Under the pieces are notes generated by a model. That model had not been told where the DNA came from. It worked only from the letters and a program-made list of their open reading frames with translations, and made no database searches. A stretch of DNA of 58,464 nt from Sphingobacteriia bacterium 24-36-13 (GTDB lineage Bacteria; Bacteroidota; Bacteroidia; Chitinophagales; Chitinophagaceae): assembly GCA_002281875.1 (NCBI GenBank), contig NCHN01000026.1, positions 1-58,464 of the forward strand, in the 5' to 3' direction. Shown piece after piece: positions 1 through 10,600 of this stretch (position 1 is its first letter; each line of letters opens with the position of its first letter). The position numbers were made by a program, and so were the translations under genes.

Positions 1-2011
1 TCTTCAGGATGGAGCTGGACGTGGTGGATCAGCTTTTTCTAACAGTTCTGTTATTGCAAAAGTCAATGGTACATCTATTGAACGTGGTGCTTTTGAAGAG
101 CGCTTAAAATCGCAAGAAGCTATGTATGCTGGTCAAGGGGCAACTCGTGATCAATTAATTGGTACAGTATACAATATGGAGGTAGATAATATTGTATTGA
201 ACCAAGAATTCGAAAAATTGGGTCTTACTGTTTCAGCAAAAGAATTAAATGACATTTTATTTGGAGAGAATTCTCCTTTGCGTCAAGAATTTACTGATCC
301 TAAGACAGGAGAGTTTAAAGTAGATGATGCAAAAAGAGCTTTCGCACAAATAAAGAAGAGTAAGAATGCTGAACAAATCAAAATGATTAATAGTGGATAT
401 ATTGAACCAACTATTCAAAATAGTTTGCGCAATAAATACCAGAACTTACTAATTCAATCTGTTTATATACCCAAATGGATGGTAGAAAAACAACAAGCAG
501 ATAATAATGCTGTTGCTTCCGCTTCTTATGTTTATTATCCTTATGTAGCAATTGCTGATTCAAGCGTTAAAGTAACGGAAGCTGATATCAATAATTATGT
601 GAAGAAGCATAGTAATGAATTTAAGAAAGAGGAAGAAACTCGTTCTATTGCTTATGTTACTTTTAGTGCTGCACCAACTTCTGCTGATTCTGCCGCAACA
701 TTAGCTCAAATAAATGATTTAAAAGCTGAATTTGCTGCTACTCCAGACGCTGCGGCTTTTTTAGGAAAAGTAGGAACTGAATTAGCATATTATAATAGTT
801 ACTTTGGCGGTTCACGTATACAAGTAACAAATAAAGATTCAATTACCCGTTTACCTGTTGGTGGTTTATTTGGACCATATGTAGACGGTAATAATTATGT
901 ATTAGCTAAAATGGTTGGAATAAAGCAATGGCCTGATAGTGTTACTGTTAGACATATCTTAATAGGCACCAACGATCCTCAAAGCGGTCAACAAGTTAGA
1001 GATGATTCTACCGGTAAAAAATTAGTAGATAGTATTCAAACTGCTATTAAAAACGGTGCAGACTTTAATACTTTGGTTGCAAAATATTCTGATGATGGCG
1101 GAAGCAAGGAAAAAGGCGGCGTGTATGATTATTTTCCTCAGGGTCAAATGGTAATTCCATTTAATGATTTCGCTTTTGATAATCCTGTTGGGGCTAAGGG
1201 TGTTGTAAAAACTGATTTTGGTTACCATTATATTGAAGTATTAGGACAAAAAAATCGTGCTCCAGCATACAAAATTGCTTATTTAGCAAAGCCAATCATT
1301 AGTAGCAATGAAACAATGAATGAAGCTAATACTGCAGCTGCAAGCTTTGCTTCTGGTGCAAAAGGAACAAAAGAATTTAATGACAATGCTTCAAAATTGG
1401 CTAAACCAATTTTATCTGCAACCGAAATAAAGCAAAACGACTTTACTGTTGGTACAATGGCTAACACCCGTTCTTTAGTTAGATGGATTTATGAAAACAA
1501 AGAAGGTGCAGTTTCTGATCCCACAGAAGTAGGGGATCAAATTATTGTAGCCATGATCACTAATATTAATAAAGCAGGATTGATGGGTGCAAATGAAGCA
1601 AGACCGTTGGTAGAAGGATTAATTAGAAATGACAAAAAAGCGAAAATAATCATTGACACAAAAATGAAAGGAAGTAGCTTGGAGGAAATTGCAAAATCTT
1701 CTGGTACATCTGTTTTAAGAGCAGATAGCCTAAGCTTTGGTTCTGGTTTTATTAATGGTGTGGGCAACGAACCTAAAATTGTTGGAGCTGTATTTAATAA
1801 GGCTATTCAAGGAAAATCTTCTGATTTAATTGCTGGAAATTCAGGCGTATTTGCTGTAAAGGGTGAAACCATTGCTGCAAAACCTGCTGATGCTTTACCT
1901 GAAACCGTTAAACAAGCATTAATCCAAAATAGAAAAATGGCTACTTATAGAAGTGTTGAAGCTTTAAGAAAAGCAGCAACTGTTAAAGATTATCGCTTTA
2001 GTTTCTATTAG
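1..2011 (+). CDS. PpiD/SurA-type periplasmic peptidyl-prolyl isomerase, 5' end missing
   Basis: The reading frame is open from the window edge (codons in phase from base 2), so the gene starts outside the window; the first internal ATG at 122 is not the real start because the residues before it (VIAKVNGTSIERGAFEERLK) are the usual SurA/PpiD N-terminal chaperone-domain motif. After a helical chaperone region comes a parvulin rotamase domain, roughly residues 275-380 counted from the ATG at 122, recognised by VRHILIG, FNTLVAKYSDDGGSKEKGG and FGYHYIEVLG. A C-terminal SurA/PpiD-like segment follows. The family is anchored in the inner membrane and helps fold outer-membrane proteins in the periplasm; the membrane anchor would lie in the missing part. 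Assignment to PpiD rather than SurA rests on the length and the long C-terminal tail and is an inference. Confidence 0.88.
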   Translation, partial: LQDGAGRGGSAFSNSSVIAKVNGTSIERGAFEERLKSQEAMYAGQGATRDQLIGTVYNMEVDNIVLNQEFEKLGLTVSAKELNDILFGENSPLRQEFTDPKTGEFKVDDAKRAFAQIKKSKNAEQIKMINSGYIEPTIQNSLRNKYQNLLIQSVYIPKWMVEKQQADNNAVASASYVYYPYVAIADSSVKVTEADINNYVKKHSNEFKKEEETRSIAYVTFSAAPTSADSAATLAQINDLKAEFAATPDAAAFLGKVGTELAYYNSYFGGSRIQVTNKDSITRLPVGGLFGPYVDGNNYVLAKMVGIKQWPDSVTVRHILIGTNDPQSGQQVRDDSTGKKLVDSIQTAIKNGADFNTLVAKYSDDGGSKEKGGVYDYFPQGQMVIPFNDFAFDNPVGAKGVVKTDFGYHYIEVLGQKNRAPAYKIAYLAKPIISSNETMNEANTAAASFASGAKGTKEFNDNASKLAKPILSATEIKQNDFTVGTMANTRSLVRWIYENKEGAVSDPTEVGDQIIVAMITNINKAGLMGANEARPLVEGLIRNDKKAKIIIDTKMKGSSLEEIAKSSGTSVLRADSLSFGSGFINGVGNEPKIVGAVFNKAIQGKSSDLIAGNSGVFAVKGETIAAKPADALPETVKQALIQNRKMATYRSVEALRKAATVKDYRFSFY

Positions 2012-2032
2012 TATCGATAATTAAACGGATTT

Positions 2033-2065
2033 AAAGCCCACTTAGTAATAAGTGGGCTTTTTTTT
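2033..2065 (+). terminator. Rho-independent terminator after the PpiD-like gene
   Basis: A perfect 10-bp stem (AGCCCACTTA at 2035-2044, TAAGTGGGCT at 2049-2058) with a GTAA loop runs directly into eight T residues. It lies 24 bp after the stop codon and separates this gene from the DUF2480 gene. Confidence 0.93.
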
Positions 2066-2116
2066 GCGTCTATCGTAAAAATTGCTAAAAGCAATTAACT
2101 AATTTTATACTCTATT

Positions 2117-2620
2117 ATGGAACCTATAATTAATAAAGTAGCCGAAAGCGGTATCATTAGTCTTGATTTAGAAACCTTCTTTTCAAAGGATAAGATATTG
2201 GTCTTTGATTTAAAAGACTATTTATTTATGGGTTTAATTCTTAAAGAAAAAGATTTTAGAGCAGCTTTACTTAGTACAGATTGGGAAAAATACAGAGATA
2301 GTTATGTTGCTCTTACTTGTAGTGCGGATGCTATCATTCCTATGTGGGCTAATATGTTGGTTGCTGTATATTTAACGCCTATTGCAAAAGGCGTATACTT
2401 TGGAACAGAAGCATTTGTAAAAGAACAATTATTATTAAGTGCTTTGGATAATTTTAATGGTGCCGATTATACTGACCAACGTGTTGTGGTAAAGGGTTGT
2501 GGCGAAGACCCTGTTCCTGCATCAGCTTATGTAAAAATTACCACGATATTAAGGCCATTTGCTAAGAGCATCATGTATGGGGAACCCTGCAGTACTGTTC
2601 CTTTGTTTAAGAAAAAATAA
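2117..2620 (+). CDS. DUF2480 family protein
   Basis: A 167-residue soluble protein without signal peptide or membrane segment. The opening (MEPIINKVAESGIISLDLE), the FDLKDYLFMGLILKEKDFR segment and the C-terminal GCGEDPVPASAYVKITT motif match my memory of DUF2480, a small Bacteroidota family without a known function. It stands alone: a terminator precedes it and the next gene is convergent, ending 15 bp away. The length fits the family. I can say nothing firm about its biochemical role. Confidence 0.8.
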   Translation: MEPIINKVAESGIISLDLETFFSKDKILVFDLKDYLFMGLILKEKDFRAALLSTDWEKYRDSYVALTCSADAIIPMWANMLVAVYLTPIAKGVYFGTEAFVKEQLLLSALDNFNGADYTDQRVVVKGCGEDPVPASAYVKITTILRPFAKSIMYGEPCSTVPLFKKK

Positions 2621-2635
2621 TTCTTAAGCAGTCAT

Positions 2636-3397
2636 TTAAATATTTATTGTTCTATTTTTTACTTCTTCAAATTGTTGATCATAGTCTTTTCTTATTGTCC
2701 CAAATAGTCTATCCCAAACAAGGGTGTATAATCCATAATTACCTTTAAAATATTGATGATGTTGGTTATGATTAACCGAAGTGTTTATCCATTTTCCTAT
2801 AAATGTTTTATTGAATCCTTTTGGATATAATTCAAAACCAAGATGTCCGTAAACATTGTAAATAATAGAGAAAAGAAAAAATATAGCCAAGTGTGTTATA
2901 TGTACTGGTAAGGTAAAATAAAATATTACAACAATACCTTGTTCTATTACGGCTTCTAGCGGATGAAATGCATAAGCTGCCCAAGGAGACGGATTGGTAG
3001 ATTGGTGGTGAACCAGGTGTACATATTTAAATATGGATGGATGGTGCATTATGCGATGCATGATATAAAAATAGAGGTCGTGCATGATAAACATTATTGG
3101 AAAAACAGCATAATAATACCCCCAACCCATTTCATTGATTTCTTTATATCTGGTTGTATGTGGCCCAATACTTGGGCTATTTAATATGACTATTATTAAA
3201 CTAAAAATAATCATTGTGCTTAACGAATAGGAGAGCTCTCTTAAGTAATCTTTTGTTTTGGGAAACTTCTGTTGAATTTTTTGATACAACCAATTTTTTC
3301 TAAATATTACATAGAATAGTAAAAAAGCAATAAGCGCAGCTCCAAAATAGCGGCTTCCAATTTTTTCTAATGCAGTAAAAAATAAGTCCCAATTCAT
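2636..3397 (-). CDS. Sterol desaturase / fatty acid hydroxylase superfamily membrane protein
   Basis: A 253-residue integral membrane protein of the di-iron hydroxylase superfamily. Three histidine clusters that bind the two irons are visible: HDLYFYIMHRIMHH (about residues 104-117), HLVHHQS (about 126-132) and HNQHHQ near residue 210. Several hydrophobic segments surround them, as usual in this family. Members hydroxylate or desaturate lipids such as sterols, carotenoids or fatty acids; the substrate here cannot be read from the sequence. The start codon lies 9 bp after the polA stop codon on the same strand, so it is probably the second gene of a polA transcript. No clear terminator is visible between it and the convergent DUF2480 gene. 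Confidence 0.85.
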   Translation of the reverse strand: MNWDLFFTALEKIGSRYFGAALIAFLLFYVIFRKNWLYQKIQQKFPKTKDYLRELSYSLSTMIIFSLIIVILNSPSIGPHTTRYKEINEMGWGYYYAVFPIMFIMHDLYFYIMHRIMHHPSIFKYVHLVHHQSTNPSPWAAYAFHPLEAVIEQGIVVIFYFTLPVHITHLAIFFLFSIIYNVYGHLGFELYPKGFNKTFIGKWINTSVNHNQHHQYFKGNYGLYTLVWDRLFGTIRKDYDQQFEEVKNRTINI

Positions 3398-3406
3398 GGT
3401 ATTGTT

Positions 3407-6235
3407 TTAATGTGCTTCTAACCAGTTTTTGCCTTTACCAACTTCTGCTTCTACCGGAACCCCATTTGGTAAAGGAAGTGCATTCACCATGCAGTTAATA
3501 ATCAAATTTTGCAAAGCATCTGCTTCAGATTCAACTGCATCAAAAACCAATTCATCGTGTACTTGTAAAATCATTTTTGATTCCCATGCTGACTTTTTCA
3601 TTTCAGCATGAATTTTTATCATAGCCAATTTAATCATATCGGCTGCCGTTCCTTGTATAGGAGAGTTTATGGCATTTCTTTCGGCAAAACCCCTTACTGT
3701 AAAGTTTGCACTATGAATATCTTTCAACCATCTTTTTCTGCCCATTAAAGTTTGTACATAGTCGTGTTCTTTCGCAAATTTGATTTGGTCATCCATATAT
3801 TGTTGAATAAATGGAAACTCTTTTTTGTAGTTCTCTATTATTTCTTTTGCTTCTGCCCTGCTTACACCCAAATTCTCAGCTAATCCAAAAGCTCCTTGAC
3901 CATATATAATACCAAAGTTTACACTTTTTGCCTTATACCTCATTTCTTTGGTAACAGCACTTTCTTCTACACCATATACTTTAGCAGCTGTTGCAGTATG
4001 TATATCTTTTCTTTCTTTAAATGCCGCACACATATTTGGATCTCCACTAATTGCAGCAACTATTCTTAATTCTATTTGAGAGTAGTCTGCACTCATTAAT
4101 ATTCTCCCCGGTTCTCTAGGAACAAATGCCTTTCTAATTTCTCTTCCCCTTGCTGTTCTTATTGGTATATTTTGAAGATTTGGATTATTGCTGCTAAGCC
4201 TTCCTGTTACTGCCACAGCTTGTGCATAAGAGGTATGAACCCGGCCTGTTTTCTTATTGATCATTTCGGGTAATGCATCTATATAAGTAGACTTTAATTT
4301 AGTTAATTCCCTAAACCCCAATATATCATCTACTATTTTGTGTTGATTGGCTAGTTTCAATAATACATCTTCTCCAGTTGCATATTGTCCCGTCTTTGTT
4401 TTTTTTGCTTTTGGGTCTAATTGTAATTTATCAAATAATACTTCACCTAATTGTTTGGGTGATGCTAGGTTAAATCTTACACCTGCTTGTGCATAAACAC
4501 TTTCTTCACATTTTTTCGCTTCTATTTCTAATTCTCTACTGTATTCATGTAAAAATCCTTCGTCTACTTTTATCCCCTCAAATTCCATTTCGGTTAATAC
4601 TCTAACCAATGGATTTTCTACTTCATAAAACACCCTTTCTACTTCTTTTGCTTTAAGTAAAGGAACAAAGCATTCTTTTAATTGAAGTGTTATATCTGCA
4701 TCTTCTGCTGCATATTCTTTTATTTTATCTAGTTCAACATCACGCATATTTCCTTGGTTTTTTCCTTTTTTACCAATGAGCGTTTCAATTGAAACCGGTT
4801 CATACCCTAAATACTGAGCACTAAGCAAATCCATACTGCGTCTACCTTCTGGTTCTATTACATAATGGGCTAACATGGTATCAAATAGTTCCCCCTTTGG
4901 TTCTATGCCATACCATTTCAACACCAATAAATCGTATTTTATATTTTGACCAACCCAACATTTGTTAGGATCGTTAAATAAAGGAATAAATAATTTTAAT
5001 CTCTCTGTAGTTTCTTTTTGTTTATTTCCAAATGGAATATAATACCCCTTATGTTTTTCGTATGAAAAGCTTAATCCTACAATTTCTACATTATTGGCAT
5101 CTATACCTGTTGTTTCTGTATCAAAACAAATTTCTTGTTTTGTTAATAGTTCTGCCACCAGTTCTTTAATAGCTTCTTCTGATTCTATTAAAAGGTATTG
5201 ATGCTTAGTGTTTTCTATATTTTTGTCTGCAACTAATCCGTAATTATTAGGATTGGTTTCTTCCTCTATTGTTTCTTTAACTGTAACAAGTTTCTGTTCA
5301 ACCGCATTTCCGAATAAGTCTGTTTGTACACCTTGAGGAGCAGATTGAAATGCATTAAATGTTTCACCTAGAATTCTTTTTCCAAGTGTTTTAAATTCTA
5401 GTTCTGTAAATACTGCGTTTAATTCTTCTCTATTCCAATCCTTCAAACGATAGTCTTCTTCATGAAACTCAACAGGAACATTGGTTATAATCGTTGCTAA
5501 TTTTTTACTTATAATGGCTGACTCCTTTCCGGCCCTAACTTTTTCACCTAGTGCCCCTTTTATTTTATCTGCATTCTCCAAAACACCTTCTAGTGTATGG
5601 TATTCTTTTAACAGCTTTGCTGCCGTTTTTTCACCTACTCCAGGAATACCTGGAATATTGTCTACTGCGTCTCCCATTAAACCCAACATATCTACCACTT
5701 GTTCTACTTTAGCTATATCCCATTTGGTACATATCTTTTCTGCGTTTAGTATTTCTTCTGCATTCCCATAAGCTGGTGGTTTATAAATATATACATGGGG
5801 CTTTACTAATAACTGTCCATAGTCTTTATCTGGTGTAACCATGTATACTTCATAACCAACATCTGCAGCATGCCAAGCTACTGTACCAATAATATCATCT
5901 GCTTCATAACCATCTAGTTCTACAACAGGAATATTAAATCCACGTATGATTCTTTGTATATCAGGAATGGATGCCAATAAGTCTTCAGGTGCTTCTTGTC
6001 TATTTGCTTTGTAATCTGTAAAATCGGTATGGCGCTCTGTGGGTGCATGTGTATCAAAACAAACGGCTAAATGCGTTGGTTTTTCTTTGTTAATTAAATC
6101 AAATAGGGTAGAAGTAAAACCAAATTGTGCATTGGTATTAATTCCTTTGGAGGTGATCCTAGGATTTCTAATCAAAGCATAATAAGCTCTATAGATTAAG
6201 GCTAAAGCATCTAACAGAAACAGTTTTTTTTCCAT
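3407..6235 (-). CDS. polA: DNA polymerase I
   Basis: A 942-residue family A polymerase that fills gaps and removes RNA primers during replication and repair. The N-terminal 5'-3' exonuclease covers about residues 1-300 (GYEADDIIGT, DNIPGIPGVGEKTA). A 3'-5' proofreading domain follows and looks active: Exo I CFDTETTG with D372, Exo II GQNIKYDLLV, Exo III YAAEDADITL. The polymerase domain holds motif A (SADYSQIELRI), motif B (RYKAKSVNFGIIYG) and motif C (LQVHDELVF). The length is typical for a three-domain PolA of this phylum. The ATG start gives MEKKLFLLDALALIYRAYYA, the usual N-terminus. A sterol-desaturase-type gene follows 9 bp downstream. Confidence 0.97.
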   Translation of the reverse strand: MEKKLFLLDALALIYRAYYALIRNPRITSKGINTNAQFGFTSTLFDLINKEKPTHLAVCFDTHAPTERHTDFTDYKANRQEAPEDLLASIPDIQRIIRGFNIPVVELDGYEADDIIGTVAWHAADVGYEVYMVTPDKDYGQLLVKPHVYIYKPPAYGNAEEILNAEKICTKWDIAKVEQVVDMLGLMGDAVDNIPGIPGVGEKTAAKLLKEYHTLEGVLENADKIKGALGEKVRAGKESAIISKKLATIITNVPVEFHEEDYRLKDWNREELNAVFTELEFKTLGKRILGETFNAFQSAPQGVQTDLFGNAVEQKLVTVKETIEEETNPNNYGLVADKNIENTKHQYLLIESEEAIKELVAELLTKQEICFDTETTGIDANNVEIVGLSFSYEKHKGYYIPFGNKQKETTERLKLFIPLFNDPNKCWVGQNIKYDLLVLKWYGIEPKGELFDTMLAHYVIEPEGRRSMDLLSAQYLGYEPVSIETLIGKKGKNQGNMRDVELDKIKEYAAEDADITLQLKECFVPLLKAKEVERVFYEVENPLVRVLTEMEFEGIKVDEGFLHEYSRELEIEAKKCEESVYAQAGVRFNLASPKQLGEVLFDKLQLDPKAKKTKTGQYATGEDVLLKLANQHKIVDDILGFRELTKLKSTYIDALPEMINKKTGRVHTSYAQAVAVTGRLSSNNPNLQNIPIRTARGREIRKAFVPREPGRILMSADYSQIELRIVAAISGDPNMCAAFKERKDIHTATAAKVYGVEESAVTKEMRYKAKSVNFGIIYGQGAFGLAENLGVSRAEAKEIIENYKKEFPFIQQYMDDQIKFAKEHDYVQTLMGRKRWLKDIHSANFTVRGFAERNAINSPIQGTAADMIKLAMIKIHAEMKKSAWESKMILQVHDELVFDAVESEADALQNLIINCMVNALPLPNGVPVEAEVGKGKNWLEAH

Positions 6236-6294
6236 AAAAGCTAAGGTAACAAATAGGGCGCTGCAGTTTATTATTATTCTACAAATTATTGAAT

Positions 6295-6330
6295 AGAAAA
6301 AGCCCGGAACTATTCGTTACCGGGCTTCTC
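6295..6330 (-). terminator. Terminator of the minus-strand amidohydrolase pair
   Basis: On the minus strand an AGCCCGG...CCGGGCT hairpin, extended by AAC/GTT around one bulge, is followed by TTTTTC. It lies about 30 bp after the stop codon at 6358 and about 60 bp upstream of polA, so it separates the amidohydrolase pair from polA. Confidence 0.85.
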
Positions 6331-6357
6331 AAAAATTAAGCAAGAACTTTTGGTTTT

Positions 6358-7674
6358 TTACTTAATTGAATATTTATATTTATAACGCTCGTACAATTGC
6401 TTGTGTTTGTCGTCTAATACAATTTTTCTTCCTTGAATAAATGCGTGTTCTACAATGCTGGTATGCATGTCTAAAATATCACCTGCACTAATTATGATAT
6501 TGGCGTCTTTACCTTTTTCTATAGATCCCGTTGTTAAGTCTGCACCTAATATTTTAGCCGCATTTAAGGTTATAGCACTTAAAGCCTCTTCCTTAGTTAA
6601 ACCATAGGTTGCTGCGGTTCCTGCATTAAAAGCTAAGTTTCTTCCCCTGTTTTGAGGATCATCATCGTTAATACAAAATAATACACCTGCTTTTTGTAAT
6701 ACAGATGGCGCTTTATAGGGCATATCTACATCATCATCATCCGACGTGGGCAGATTATGCATTTGACTTAGTATAACACTAATATTATGCTGCTTTAATA
6801 AGTCTGCTATTTGCCAGCTTTCTGAACCACCTACTATTACTACATCAAAACCAAACTCTTTTACAAAGTCAATAGCTAACAACATTTGTTTAACCTGATT
6901 TCCATGTAAAAACAATTTTTGTTTTTTCTGAAATAAGCTACGCGCTGCTTCCATTTTTAAATTAGTTTCCTTCGGCGTATTTTCTATATATACTTTCGCT
7001 TGTCTAAAATAATCCTTCACTATTTCAATTCTATCTAAGGCTGCTTTTAGAGGGTCTGTTGGAGCCTGTGGCATAAACTGTGCAAACAGTGCGCCTAATC
7101 TACCTCCCGGACGACCTAATAAGCTTGGTAAATATATATGCATACCATTATCCATTTTGTATGCAGCATCTTCCCAATGCCAAGCATCCAGTTGTACAAC
7201 ACTAGATTGACCAGCAAGCAAAGAACCAACAGGTGCTGTATGTGCCAACAAAATACCATTCGACCTTAGTGTATTCGTAATCTTTGAATCTGCATTATAG
7301 GCGGCAATAGAACGAATGCTAGGATTCATGTCTCCAATTTCATTGAAGTCTGTAGTAGCTCTTACGCCTGATATTTCTTGTAAGCCTAAAGTTGAAGCAG
7401 GTAAAATCAATCCTGGATAAATATGTTTTCCAGTTGCATCAAATACCTGAACATCACCTTGAGGTATGGCAATATTATTTCCTACTTCTTCTATTTTACC
7501 ATTATTTAATTTAATAGTAGCGTTTTCTATAACAGTTCCATTTCCTACATGAACAGTTCCGTTCTTTAAGAAAATCAGCCCCTTCTGTGCTTTTGCAGGA
7601 TAAACGGTTTCCTGTGCTTTTGTTGCTCCTACTAATAATAGTAAAGCACTTAGTGATATGATAATTTTTTTCAT
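6358..7674 (-). CDS. Exported amidohydrolase-family protein lacking the HxH metal motif
   Basis: A 438-residue protein of the amidohydrolase (TIM-barrel) superfamily. I chose the ATG at 7674 because it gives a clean signal peptide (MKKIIISLSALLLLVGATKA|QE); an in-frame ATG at 7731 would put the start inside the upstream gene. The beta-sandwich edges are clear (LKNGTVHVGNG, and TLNAAKILGADLTTGSIEKG at the C-terminus). The motif after the first sandwich, where active members have GxxDxHxH, reads IYPGLILPAST, so the first two metal-binding histidines are absent. The C-terminal aspartate position falls in an acidic CINDDDPQ stretch. It starts 10 bp after the stop codon of the large amidohydrolase and was probably derived by duplication. 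A non-catalytic or partner role is an inference. Confidence 0.87.
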   Translation of the reverse strand: MKKIIISLSALLLLVGATKAQETVYPAKAQKGLIFLKNGTVHVGNGTVIENATIKLNNGKIEEVGNNIAIPQGDVQVFDATGKHIYPGLILPASTLGLQEISGVRATTDFNEIGDMNPSIRSIAAYNADSKITNTLRSNGILLAHTAPVGSLLAGQSSVVQLDAWHWEDAAYKMDNGMHIYLPSLLGRPGGRLGALFAQFMPQAPTDPLKAALDRIEIVKDYFRQAKVYIENTPKETNLKMEAARSLFQKKQKLFLHGNQVKQMLLAIDFVKEFGFDVVIVGGSESWQIADLLKQHNISVILSQMHNLPTSDDDDVDMPYKAPSVLQKAGVLFCINDDDPQNRGRNLAFNAGTAATYGLTKEEALSAITLNAAKILGADLTTGSIEKGKDANIIISAGDILDMHTSIVEHAFIQGRKIVLDDKHKQLYERYKYKYSIK

Positions 7675-7684
7675 GATAATTTTT

Positions 7685-10600
7685 TTAGTGGTTGCTATTG
7701 TGTTCAATACCTTCTTCTTCACCAGCTTCAATTTCTAGTAAGCCTAATTTATGTCCATGGTCTAAACAAGTATGTACATATTTAAAACTTGGAGTAAATG
7801 GAGCCATTGGAGCGCCGGTTCTTTTTTCTCCCACCATTTTACTAATTAAACGAGTACGCTCTGCTTTTACTTCTTTTCTCATTGCTTCGTCTTTAGCACG
7901 ATCAAAGAAAATAGTTCCATCAACAATGGTATAAAGAGATTTGGCATAAATGCTTAAAGGGTGCGCCGACCATAATACAAGATCAGCGTCTTTGCCTTCT
8001 TTAATACTACCTACTTTGCTGTCTACATGCAACATTTTAGCAGGATTAATAGTTACCATATTTAAGGCATCTATTTCACTCATGCCACCATATTTTACAC
8101 TTTTTGCTGCTTCTTGATTTAATCGACGAGCCATTTCTGCATCATCTGAATTAATAGCCACGTTTAAACCAACTTTGTGCATAATGGAAGCGTTGTATGG
8201 TATTGCGTCTTGTACTTCATTTTTATACGCCCACCAGTCTGAAAATGTTGATGCTGCAGCACCATGCGCTTTCATTTTATCTGCTACTTTATATCCTTCT
8301 AAAATATGGGTGAAAGTATTCACTTTAAACCCAAATTTTTCTGCAACCCGCATAGCTACAACAATTTCACTTGCCACATAACTATGACAGGTAATAAAGC
8401 GTTTGCTGTTCATGATGTCTACCAGTGTTTCTAACTCAAGGTCTTTTCTAAAATTACCTTTGGTATTTGCTTTTTTAGCGGCCTCATATATTTTAGCTCT
8501 ATTAAACGCATCTGTTAATACTTGTTCCACCCCCATTCTGGTATCAGGAAAACGGGTATTACCTTGAGTTGAAGATGAACGTTTAACGTTTTCTCCTAAG
8601 GCAAATTTGATAAATGGATCGGCACCTTCAAACATTAAACCCTTATCGTCTGTACCCCAACGAAGTTTAATTAATTGTGTTTGACCACCTATGGTATTTG
8701 CAGAACCATGAAGAATATGTGAGCTGGTAACACCGCCACTTAATTGTCTGTATATATTAATATCGTCTGGATCAAGGTTGTCTTGCATTCTTACTTCCGC
8801 AGTTACTGATTGGCCACCCTCATTGGTTGAAGCTGATGCAATATGTGAGTGTTCATCTATAATTCCTGCGGTTAAATGTTTACCAGTTGCATCAATAACC
8901 TTAGCGGTTGCATCGTTTAAGCCCTTTCCTACTTTTGCAATTTTTCCGTTTTTAACCAAAACGTCTGCACCTTCTAATTTACCCGCTTTTTCACTGGTCC
9001 ATACAGTTGCGTTTTTAAATAAAATGGTTTCTGGTTTAGGAATATTTGCTTCATCATTACCAAATGCCGTAAAAGGATAAAAAGATTTACCTGTTTTAGG
9101 CATTACTTTAGGTTTCGACTCTTCTGCTTTTGCAGTTGATAAACTAATCTCTTCCGCAGACCAAGTAATATGATTACCCAATGAATCTACACCTGTGCCA
9201 TTCCAACTTTTGCCATTACTAAATCCACTTAATTTAACTGCGTTTGTTGGAAGTGGAGCTACGGCATTTGCACCCATGCCAGGACGCCCAGCCATTCCCA
9301 TTCTTCTTTGCATTGGAGCAAAACTAATTTTAACCGTTTTGCCATCATAACTAAATCTGTTAGACAAAGTATCTTTTCCTACTAAAGTTGCAGAACTGTT
9401 AGATTTTACTTCTAAAGTAAATCTTTGAGGTCCATTATCTGTATTGACAGTTAATGTATAATTACCATTGATGCTTTTCCACGCATCTTCCTTAACCGCG
9501 TATTTTTTACCATTTACCCAGTTCTGTAGAATAATTGATTTTTCAGTAAAAACAGGAGCCGTTGTAATAACAAAGTTGGCCAGTTTGCCTTCATCTAAAC
9601 TTCCTACTTTATCATAAACCCCTAACCATGTGGCCGGGTTCTTGGTCAAAGCTTCCATAGCACCTTTTTCTGATAAGCCATATTCCATTGCTTTTCTAAG
9701 ATTACTTAAAAATGATTTTGGATCTCTTAAATCAGCTGAGGTTAAACAAAAAGGGATTCCAGCTTTTTCAATAGCTGCTGGATTGGTTGGTCCTAATTCC
9801 CAGTTTTTCATATCAGCCAACGAAACCATTCTTGCATCATTTGGATCTTCTACATCTTGTGCTTGTGGAAAATTTAGTGTAACAATCATGGGTGCTTTTG
9901 TTGCAGCCACTTCTTTAATTCTTTGGTATTCTTTACCAGTTGATTTTAGGATATATTGAACACCAAATTCATCTCCAATTCTATCTGCTCTTACAATATT
10001 CCACAAATCAATTCCACGGTCTTGCACGTCAAAAATCTGAGGCAGTGCTTGATTTGAATTAAAATATTTAAGGGTAATATTAAATCCTTCTTTAGTTGCA
10101 GCTTCTGGATTATTCTTATACCAGGCAGCATCGTTATAAGTTTGTCTTAAAAGTGCAATGGAGCCCATTAAAGAAGAAGGATAACTCTGTGTAGAAGAAC
10201 CTTTGCTAAAAGAATACAAAGCAGCTGCTTTATCTTTTACAATTACAAAATTGTCTTTTTCTCCTGAAAGTGTTACTACCGATCCTGTTCCTCGAACAAT
10301 ACCATCTTTTTGGTGGGTAAGCACTGTACCAAATCCTGCTTCACGCATTGGTTTTGCTTTTGCTTCATCTACACTAAATATTTTATAAGCGTTTACTTCA
10401 GACTTTAGTGCCTGGTTCCATCCGTAAGCGCCTTTTTGATTGTTGGTTAATTGAGCGGGACCGCCGAAACCTCCACCTCCAGTGGGTCTTTGAATTTGCG
10501 GCATGCCATAATCTGAATAAATGTCAATAAAAGATGGATAGATATACTTGTCTTTACAATCAATAACTACTGCATCCTTTGGAACAGCCACATTGGCGCC

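Noticed and set aside
8778-9080. Open frame on the plus strand inside the large amidohydrolase gene
   Set aside because: It is antisense to a clear domain-bearing gene and has no motif or signal; the same holds for the other antisense frames in the window.
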